Source: JAVBLP01 sp052034625
Lineage (GTDB): Bacteria > Elusimicrobiota > Endomicrobiia > Endomicrobiales > Endomicrobiaceae
Length of the DNA: 58,172 nt
Direction of reading: 5' to 3'
NCBI GenBank assembly: GCA_052034625.1
Contig: JBPOII010000019.1
Location: forward strand, 1 to 58,172
Position numbers and translations under genes: made by a program
The notes under the pieces: model-generated
Told to the model about the DNA's origin: nothing
The model's input: only the letters and a program-made list of their open reading frames with translations
The model's database searches: none
Shown here: one piece after another, positions 53,288 through 58,172 of the stretch
How positions within the stretch are numbered: position 1 is the stretch's first letter
How the letters are laid out: each line of letters begins with the position of its first letter

Positions 53288-54469
53288 CTATTTAAAATAT
53301 TCGTAAAGCTTTTTAAAATCCAAATCGCCTTTTTTCATTCCTGCATATTTATCATATAAAGATTGTTTGGATTGTATAAGAGTTTCCGATTTTATACCGT
53401 ACTCTAGAGCCATTGCGGCTTCAATATAGGCACACAGTTTATCGCACATTTCAGTAAGCGTTCCGTCAACGGCATTATAAGAATTATCATCATACCTTGA
53501 AGCATCATCTACAATCTTAACCTGTCCGTTCTCAATTATCTTATCGGAAAATTCATCACTGATAAAATACTGCATTTCTTTATGCCAGCTTTCCGGTATA
53601 AGAGGCAAGATCCTTTCGTCAACCTGTTTTTTCTCATAAATTTTAATTATATCCTCAAGCCCGCTTATTGAAGATTTTATAGGTCTTATAATATCTTTCG
53701 TCAAAATCTCAGGAAGATCGTGGAATAAAGAAGAATAAAAATTATTATACATTCTTTTTTCTGAAACTCCCATTTCAAGCGAGAAAATATATGAAAAAAT
53801 AGCAACCGTAAGCATATGTCCTAAAACGGTGGTCTTTGGTATTCTGAAGGCCTGAGCCCATCTCTGCTGGAAACGCAGCTGACCGCATAAGTCAAGAAAA
53901 CCATAATATTTTTTATTTATAGCCAATTTCCTGATACCGGAAAGATCATCAAAAGTCGCAATACTTTCATCGATTTCTCTTTTGGTAATATCTATTCCGT
54001 AAATCATTGCATTCCAAGGATATATTATTCCGAATTCCCATTTAGTGGACATACTGTGTGCTGAACTCAATATCCTTTTTTCATGTTTTGAATATTCGGG
54101 ATTCGAAAAATATTCTGCAAAACGATCTTTTATTCCGCCTCTTAAAGAGAGCAGATCACTCTCAAGATTTTCAAGGACCCATTTATTAAGCTCTTTTTCT
54201 TTTTTAGACATTAACTCATGATAAACTTCAGGCTTTAGATCTGTAAGCATTATTCTTTGAAAAAACTCAAATATGCCGCCCTCAATAAGTTTTATCCAGT
54301 CAAAGGGTTTTCCGCCGTCCTCTTCTTCAAACTTTGCGACTATATAAGCAATTATCATTTTATGAGCCTGTTTGTCCAATTCAAAAAAATCAAATGGTCT
54401 TATATGATCATTCCATCTTAAAATATTTGCTGCTGAAAAAATCCTTAAAATAAGTTCTTTTGTTATCAT
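53288..54469 (-). CDS. HD-domain metal-dependent hydrolase (two YfbR-like halves)
   Basis: 393 residues. The second half has VLGHMLTVAIFSYIFSLEMG and YSSLFHDLPEILTKDI (HD pair), the pattern of YfbR/HD_3 5'-nucleotidases. The first half has FFELDKQAHKMIIAYIVAKFEEE, possibly a remnant of a second HD-like domain. Substrate unknown. It starts directly after the stop of the neighbouring YvlD-like gene, so these genes are translationally linked. Confidence 0.78.
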   Translation of the reverse strand: MITKELILRIFSAANILRWNDHIRPFDFFELDKQAHKMIIAYIVAKFEEEDGGKPFDWIKLIEGGIFEFFQRIMLTDLKPEVYHELMSKKEKELNKWVLENLESDLLSLRGGIKDRFAEYFSNPEYSKHEKRILSSAHSMSTKWEFGIIYPWNAMIYGIDITKREIDESIATFDDLSGIRKLAINKKYYGFLDLCGQLRFQQRWAQAFRIPKTTVLGHMLTVAIFSYIFSLEMGVSEKRMYNNFYSSLFHDLPEILTKDIIRPIKSSISGLEDIIKIYEKKQVDERILPLIPESWHKEMQYFISDEFSDKIIENGQVKIVDDASRYDDNSYNAVDGTLTEMCDKLCAYIEAAMALEYGIKSETLIQSKQSLYDKYAGMKKGDLDFKKLYEYFK

Positions 54470-54808
54470 TTATACTCCTATCATCATATTTAAAATTATG
54501 CTTACTATACTGAAAACCAATGCTCCCCAAAATGCATTCCAATAACTTTTTATTTCAAAACCTTTTACTATCTTTGATACCATATAAAACAGGAATCCGT
54601 TAATAAAGAATGTTAATATGCCGAGAGTAATAATATTTATAGGCAAAGTAAGTATAAGTATTATCGGTTCTATAAAAGCATTGACTATACCTATAAGCAA
54701 AGCACTTACAAGAAGACTTCCGGCTCCCTTAACTTCTATACCTTTAAAAAGTTTGGCCACTACAAGCAAAGCCAGAGAATTCACAATTATCATTATTAAG
54801 AATCCCAT
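54470..54808 (-). CDS. YvlD-like four-helix membrane protein, copy 2
   Basis: 112 residues with four transmembrane helices; LLIGIVNAFIEPIILILTLPINIITLGILTFFINGFLFYM is the family core (annotated as phage holin family IV/YvlD). No lysis genes are nearby, so a holin role is not supported. Paralogue of the next gene upstream at 54826, with a 39-base identical DNA block. Confidence 0.85.
   Translation of the reverse strand: MGFLIMIIVNSLALLVVAKLFKGIEVKGAGSLLVSALLIGIVNAFIEPIILILTLPINIITLGILTFFINGFLFYMVSKIVKGFEIKSYWNAFWGALVFSIVSIILNMMIGV
54498..54536. repeat. 39-base identical block, copy 1
   Basis: Identical to 54881-54919 in the same orientation; encodes the C-terminal WGALVFSIVSI region in both paralogues. 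Confidence 0.9.
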
Positions 54809-54825
54809 ATTACTGCTCCCATATC

Positions 54826-55191
54826 CTATTTATTTATTCTATTACTGTTGCTTTCCATTCCTATAAACATATTCAAAAATATGCTTACTATACTGAAAAC
54901 CAATGCTCCCCAAAATGCACTTGCAAAATTTTGAACATAAAACCCTTTTACAAGAACAGAAGCTAAATACATAAGAAAAGCATTTATCAACAAAGTAAAA
55001 AGCCCGAGAGTCAGTATATTTATAGGTAAAGTAAGTATAAGTATGACCGGCTTTATTATCGAATTAAGTATTGCTATCACTAAAGCAACAGCGATAAGAG
55101 TTCCCCACTGTGTAATGCTCGTTCCGGGAACAATATTTACAACTACAAGCAGTGCAAACATATTAAGGATAATCCTTACTATAATTCCCAT
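54826..55191 (-). CDS. YvlD-like four-helix membrane protein, copy 1
   Basis: 121 residues, four helices, same core as its neighbour (LNSIIKPVILILTLPINILTLGLFTLLINAFLMYL) and the same AFWGALVFSIVSI end, plus a short polar tail. Tandem duplicate, first of the pair in transcription order. Confidence 0.85.
   Translation of the reverse strand: MGIIVRIILNMFALLVVVNIVPGTSITQWGTLIAVALVIAILNSIIKPVILILTLPINILTLGLFTLLINAFLMYLASVLVKGFYVQNFASAFWGALVFSIVSIFLNMFIGMESNSNRINK
54881..54919. repeat. 39-base identical block, copy 2
   Basis: Identical to 54498-54536, 383 bases apart. Confidence 0.9.
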
Positions 55192-55201
55192 TAATACATC
55201 C

Positions 55202-55471
55202 TCATTTTTTTAATTTATTCCAATTGAAATGAACAAATATCATTCCGAAATTCTTATTGTCTACTTCATATCTTGAATATTTCTGTCTTATATCTTTTCT
55301 GTTTAGAAAACGCAAAACTTTTTCTTTTAGCTGACCGGAACCTTTACCGGGGATAATCTCAATATAATCAAGTTTCTTTGCCCAGGCATCATTAATGATT
55401 TTATTAAGTTCAATATCTATTGCTTCGCCTTTATTAAAAATAGGATGAAGGTCAAGTTTTTGAAAAGACAT
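55202..55471 (-). CDS. Small Smr-domain protein
   Basis: 89 residues: LDLHPIFNKGEAIDIELNKIINDAW, then EIIPGKGSGQLKEKVLRFLN, the Smr loop (usually H-GKG). Smr domains are nucleases or nucleic-acid binders related to MutS2 tails. Here the first His of GxG/HGxG is replaced by IPGKGSG, so activity is uncertain. Its ribosome binding site overlaps the stop of the small membrane gene upstream. Confidence 0.78.
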   Translation of the reverse strand: MSFQKLDLHPIFNKGEAIDIELNKIINDAWAKKLDYIEIIPGKGSGQLKEKVLRFLNRKDIRQKYSRYEVDNKNFGMIFVHFNWNKLKK

Positions 55472-55480
55472 TTATTTTCC

Positions 55481-55654
55481 TTAAGCGTGTATATATTTGT
55501 TTAAAAACAAAGTTAATACAAAATAAAGAAGAGCTGTAAAAAAGAAAATTGCCGCAAAATTAATTTTTAATATTTTGCTTTTATGCAAAAGAAGAAAAAT
55601 CAAAGAATAAAAAGCTGAAAAAATTACAGTATTTATGAACAATGTTAATAACAC
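55481..55654 (-). CDS. Small two-helix membrane protein (57 residues, GTG start)
   Basis: Read directly from the bases: a GTG start at 55654 preceded by AGGAGAG seven bases upstream, then two hydrophobic helices (LLTLFINTVIFSAFYSLIFLL and a second FAAIFFFTALLYFVLTLFL segment) joined by a short basic turn HKSKILK, ending IHA-stop. No family recognised. It fills the space between hdeD and the Smr gene. Its stop TAA is part of the AAGGAA site of the Smr gene. Confidence 0.68.
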   Translation of the reverse strand: MLLTLFINTVIFSAFYSLIFLLLHKSKILKINFAAIFFFTALLYFVLTLFLNKYIHA

Positions 55655-55667
55655 AGCATCTCTCCTA

Positions 55668-56201
55668 TTAAATCCTATTTTCAGGAAGTTTTGTAGTTAT
55701 AGTTTCAATAAATATCATAGCTCCGTAAACTATCAAATATGCTCCTATAAAAGCAACGATAAAAGCCGCTCCAGAAATTGGAGATATTACAATGATCAAA
55801 GATAATATAAAAGCTAAAATACCTGTTATCAAAATAACCCACCACTTATCCACTCCGGCACTTTTCAATTGAATAGATATTATAATTCTGCTTATACCGC
55901 TGAAGAACATCCAGAATGCGAATATAAAAGGTAAAATTATAATAGTTGTAGGAACATTCAAAAGTATCAAAACGCCTATTATGATATCAAAAATTCCATG
56001 GAGCAAGACCCAGCCCGGGCTGACTAATTCTTCTTTTTCCATAAAAAAAGCCAAAAGCTCAAAAATACCCGTAAGTAAAAAGCCTGCACCTAAGAAAATT
56101 GCTAAACTCAGCAAAACTGTCATAGGCATAGCAACTGACAAAACACCTAATAGAAACATAATAATACCGCTTATGCATAAAAAAACTTTTGCGGCTTTCA
56201 T
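55668..56201 (-). CDS. HdeD/DUF308 family membrane protein
   Basis: 177 residues with six hydrophobic helices in three pairs: FLCISGIIMFLLGVLSVAMP, FLGAGFLLTGIFELLAF, LLHGIFDIIIGVLILLNVP, FWMFFSGISRIIISIQLK, WVILITGILAFILSLIIV, FIGAYLIVYGAMIFIE. HdeD is linked to acid resistance in E. coli; no such role can be shown here. First gene of the minus-strand run to 53288. Confidence 0.88.
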   Translation of the reverse strand: MKAAKVFLCISGIIMFLLGVLSVAMPMTVLLSLAIFLGAGFLLTGIFELLAFFMEKEELVSPGWVLLHGIFDIIIGVLILLNVPTTIIILPFIFAFWMFFSGISRIIISIQLKSAGVDKWWVILITGILAFILSLIIVISPISGAAFIVAFIGAYLIVYGAMIFIETITTKLPENRI

Positions 56202-56248
56202 TCCATTCTCCTTTAATATCTTTTACAATCTAATATTATACTAAAACA

Positions 56249-56277
56249 TTGAAAGAAAAAAACAACAATGCTATAAT
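56249..56277 (+). promoter_or_regulatory. promoter of tRNA-Ser(CGA)
   Basis: TTGAAA (56249-56254), 17 bases, TATAAT (56272-56277), with the tRNA starting 23 bases later. Confidence 0.82.
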
Positions 56278-56285
56278 CTAAAAAC

Positions 56286-57887
56286 TTATCTATGTGCATG
56301 GAGAGGTGGCCGAGTTGGTTGAAGGCGGCAGTCTCGAAAACTGCTATACGAGTAATCGTATCGGGGGTTCGAATCCCCCTCTCTCCGCCAATTTTCACTT
56401 TTTGTGAAATCGTAAGAAACAGCCTCGGCGCAAAGCGCCTCGGCATGGTATTTTTCCGCAATTTTGAAGGAATTTTTGAAATCCAAAACCAAAGTGCGGT
56501 CGGCAATACGGAAGTTCGAACCAATCTTTTTGAGAAAATCCCGAATCCTTTCGGGATTTTTTTGTTGAGCGTATTTTTCGGCTTGGTTGGTGTCTTTTAG
56601 AAAGGCAATGGCAAGTTCGAACCGATTATTGCTCTTTCGCCCAAAAGCATGGATTTTTTCTTCCAAATTTTTTTTAGCGAGAATGAGCTTGTGCTTTTTA
56701 GCGGTATATTCCGATTGCGACAAATTGCCGTCCAGTTGTAAATCAAGCAAACGATCAAGTTTTGTTTCTATCTCCACAAGCTCATTTCTCGCTTTTTGGG
56801 CGAAAGAGCTTTCCGCTTGGGCAATCTTCATTTTTTCATTTTCAAAATAATTGATTGAAGCATTTGCCCAAGCGGAAGACAAAGAAACTTTTTTTATTTC
56901 CTCTCGGATTTGAGAAGTGATGGCGTCCTCTCTCGCATACCTTTGCGAACAAGGATTTTTCCGTTTGGTACATCGCAAATAGTTATGTCCTTTTTGCGTT
57001 TCGGTGGTAATAAAGCAACCACATTCTCCGCAACGGAAAAATCCTCTAAAAATGTATGGTTTCAATTTTGGCGATTTCGGTTTGCTCTTGTTCGCCATCA
57101 CTTCTTGAACAGAATCAAAAAGTTTCTTTGTGATAATCGGTTCGTGCTTTCCGTCATAAATTTCGCCGTTGTATTCAATCATTCCGTAATAGATTTTATT
57201 TTTCAGCATATATTGATAATTTGAGACTGAAAGCATTTTGCCTTTCTTGCCAACCAAGCCCAAGGAATTGATAATCTTTCGGATTTGAACGAGGGGGTAT
57301 TCGCCAGTGGAGTACATTTCAAAAGCCCGCTTGATGTATTTTGCCTTTTCTTTGTCCACAGCGATACAGCGGGCGTTTTTGTCGTTTATATAGCCGAGTG
57401 GAGCCCAAGTGGGCCATATTCCATTGCGCAATTTCTGGCGAATACCCCTCTTTATATTTTCCGAAAGATTATCCACATAATATTTTGATTGCCCAAAAGC
57501 AATAGACAACATAAATTTTCCCTGCGGTGTCGGATCAAACCAAAAAGTAGGAAATTTTAGCGTGGTTATTTTTCCAGTATCTACCAAGTAAATTATCCGT
57601 CCGCCGTCTATGGAATTGCGAGCCAATCTGTCAGGGTGCCACGCTAAAATTCCTTCGGCTTCATTTTTCTCTATGCTCGCCACCATATCGTTGAAAATTT
57701 CTCGCCCAGGTTCTTTGGCGGTTTTGCTTTCCACAAATTCACGGACGATATTCAGGTTTTCTTTTTTGGCGTATTCTCGCAACTCAAACATTTGCGCCTC
57801 AATACTCAAAACCTGCCTTTCGGGTTCGTCCGTGGATTTACGGGCATAGAGAAAAATCTTTTTGGTTTGTAAATTTATGTTATCCAT
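56286..57887 (-). CDS. Large serine recombinase (integrase) reading through tRNA-Ser
   Basis: 533 residues. Catalytic domain KIFLYARKSTDEPERQVLSIEAQ (Ser18) with ILAWHPDRLARNSIDGG. A Recombinase domain (RGIRQKLRNGIWPTWAPLGYIND) follows, then a zinc ribbon CGECGCF/CTKRKNPC, and a coiled coil (~340-430). From about residue 500 the sequence RREGDSNPRYDYSYSS onward is the antisense translation of tRNA-Ser, so the last ~33 residues are acquired from the target, not original. Higher GC and a different protein style from the host indicate transfer; similar recombinases are, from memory, frequent beside tRNAs in Patescibacteria genomes. Confidence 0.9.
   Translation of the reverse strand: MDNINLQTKKIFLYARKSTDEPERQVLSIEAQMFELREYAKKENLNIVREFVESKTAKEPGREIFNDMVASIEKNEAEGILAWHPDRLARNSIDGGRIIYLVDTGKITTLKFPTFWFDPTPQGKFMLSIAFGQSKYYVDNLSENIKRGIRQKLRNGIWPTWAPLGYINDKNARCIAVDKEKAKYIKRAFEMYSTGEYPLVQIRKIINSLGLVGKKGKMLSVSNYQYMLKNKIYYGMIEYNGEIYDGKHEPIITKKLFDSVQEVMANKSKPKSPKLKPYIFRGFFRCGECGCFITTETQKGHNYLRCTKRKNPCSQRYAREDAITSQIREEIKKVSLSSAWANASINYFENEKMKIAQAESSFAQKARNELVEIETKLDRLLDLQLDGNLSQSEYTAKKHKLILAKKNLEEKIHAFGRKSNNRFELAIAFLKDTNQAEKYAQQKNPERIRDFLKKIGSNFRIADRTLVLDFKNSFKIAEKYHAEALCAEAVSYDFTKSENWRREGDSNPRYDYSYSSFRDCRLQPTRPPLHAHR
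56300..56390 (+). tRNA. tRNA-Ser (anticodon CGA), with encoded CCA; integration site
   Basis: Class II tRNA with acceptor GGAGAGG/CCTCTCC, anticodon stem GGCAGT with loop CTCGAAA, long variable arm, T-loop GTTCGAA, then discriminator G and CCA. It is the only one of the six tRNAs in the window that encodes CCA. The 3' end is fused to the recombinase element, whose reading frame runs antisense through the tRNA. Confidence 0.95.
56422..56517 (+). repeat. 96-base inverted repeat, left copy (inside recombinase 3' end)
   Basis: Matches the reverse complement of 58003-58098 with 3 differences in 96 bases. The homology with the right copy weakens, then stops at the CCGCCAA that forms the tRNA 3' end (56385-56391). 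Confidence 0.93.
56535..56560. repeat. perfect hairpin inside the recombinase coding sequence
   Basis: Eleven-base stem AAAATCCCGAA/TTCGGGATTTT with a four-base loop, encoding part of NPERIRDF. The homologous place in the second copy has a different hairpin (57936-57954). Confidence 0.85.
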
Positions 57888-57935
57888 ATTGTTTTGAAAT
57901 TAGTTTTTGGGCAATCAAAGAAAAATACGCTCAAC

Positions 57936-58002
57936 CTTTCGCTGAAAGCGAAAGAAAAAAGATTGGTTCTGAAAACTTCGTTTTCTCTGTGCTTCCGCAC
58001 AG
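57936..58002. repeat. cluster of three small perfect hairpins in the recombinase fragment
   Basis: CTTTCGCT-GAA-AGCGAAAG (57936-57954), GAAAAC-TTC-GTTTTC (57971-57985), CTGTGC-TTCC-GCACAG (57987-58002). All are in frame with the protein. The last two make up the 33-base insert absent from the intact gene. Confidence 0.85.
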
Positions 58003-58098
58003 GAACTTCCGCATTGCCGACCGCACTTTGGTTTTGGATTTCAAAAATGCCTTCAAAATAGCGGAAAAATACCATGCCGAGGCGCTTTGCGCCGAGGC
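58003..58098 (-). repeat. 96-base inverted repeat, right copy
   Basis: Partner of 56422-56517. Includes the shared small hairpin GGCGC-TTT-GCGCC (58081-58093). Confidence 0.93.
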
Positions 58099-58172
58099 AA
58101 CATCTTTCAATTTCGCTGAATGTAAAACTTGGCGGTGTTTTTTGAACGAAGTTCGAACTTTTTTTGAGCAAA

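Larger units (their letters stand above)
56391..58172. mobile_element. integrated serine-recombinase element at tRNA-Ser (left part; continues past the edge)
   Basis: Starts at the CCA end of tRNA-Ser, holds the recombinase and a 3' fragment of a second recombinase in opposite orientation. The far attachment site is not in the window. Confidence 0.75.
57899..58172 (+). pseudogene. 3' fragment of a second serine recombinase, inverted
   Basis: Open plus-strand frame reaching the window edge without a stop, beginning near EISFWAIKEKYAQ and continuing with RKKIGS and NFRIADRTLVLDFKNAFKIAEK, YHAEALCAEA, then TSFNFAECKTWRCFLNEV. It matches the C-terminal ~70 residues of the recombinase at 56286. 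It lacks catalytic, DNA-binding and zinc domains. It starts directly beyond the start codon of the intact gene, so the two genes lie back to back. Compared with the intact copy it has an 11-codon in-frame insert (57970-58002) made of two small hairpins. Confidence 0.75.

Noticed and set aside
54470..55191. Holin genes as sign of a prophage
   Set aside because: The proteins are YvlD-like four-helix proteins; no phage genes are nearby.
56292..56600. Plus-strand open frame through tRNA-Ser
   Set aside because: Antisense of the recombinase C-terminus and sense reading of a tRNA; not a protein.
57875..58171. Minus-strand open frame of 98 codons at the right edge
   Set aside because: It is the antisense of the recombinase 3' fragment on the plus strand; the plus-strand frame matches a real protein.
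1..58172. CRISPR arrays, rRNA genes, insertion sequences with DDE transposases
   Set aside because: None was found on reading the window; the only mobile-type genes are the RT and the serine recombinase.

Overview
The window is a 58 kb stretch of AT-rich bacterial chromosome packed with short-spaced housekeeping genes. The best guess for the host is a Gram-negative member of Elusimicrobiota. This is an inference from four things: the EF-Tu N-terminus, a citrate synthase of the Re (isopropylmalate-synthase-like) type, a type IV prepilin-like protein beside secreted beta-barrel proteins, and the overall gene content. No rRNA is present to settle it. Promoters matching the sigma-70 consensus with 17-18 base spacers can be read before many transcription units.

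Layout. 1-600: minus-strand operon tRNA-Tyr, tRNA-Gly, tRNA-Thr, tuf (the classic order), cut by the left edge. 650-3243: a DedA-type membrane protein diverging from rsmE-mtaB (rRNA and tRNA modification). 3245-17181: fourteen co-directional minus-strand genes, possibly one 14 kb transcript: ABC ATPase, mprF, tilS, hpt, ftsH, folE, folP, the cyclic-di-AMP module cdaA / mini-cdaR / glmM, then pdxJ, acpS, nnrD and an M20 amidohydrolase. 17295-23929: envelope and secreted proteins, including two beta-barrel proteins that share an unusual repeated peptide motif, a MORN-like protein, a prepilin and two small secreted domain proteins, with tRNA-Leu in between. 23979-31878: AddB/AddA-like helicase-nuclease, a secreted hydrolase-flavodoxin fusion, and smpB. 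31884-35437: a two-component operon with a three-receiver regulator. 35520-37470: a free-standing reverse transcriptase cassette bounded by two near-copies of the same terminator, next to tRNA-Thr(UGU). 37824-39836: M23 peptidase, bactofilin, SurA-like protein. 39837-43167: maf, radical SAM, cutA, gamma carbonic anhydrase-like, argF. 43567-44943: Re-citrate synthase. 45007-50919: hisS, DUF502, phosphohexomutase, nucleotidyltransferase-pseudomutase fusion. 51090-53216: PBP1A. 53288-56201: HD protein, two tandem YvlD-like membrane proteins, Smr protein, a small unlisted membrane protein, HdeD. 56300-58172: tRNA-Ser(CGA) used as the integration site of a serine recombinase element that continues past the right edge.

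The strongest candidates for something new are: (1) the reverse transcriptase cassette inserted at a tRNA terminator, with a structured 3' region; (2) the recombinase at tRNA-Ser, whose last ~33 codons are antisense tRNA and whose 3' end is repeated in inverted orientation with different small perfect hairpins inserted in frame; (3) a 32-residue CdaR reduced to its membrane anchor; (4) alternating FDAAxYLL / YDPxxxLL repeats shared by two outer-membrane-type proteins; (5) a signal-peptide hydrolase fused to a flavodoxin-fold quinone reductase domain. Functions are read from motifs only; no database search was possible.
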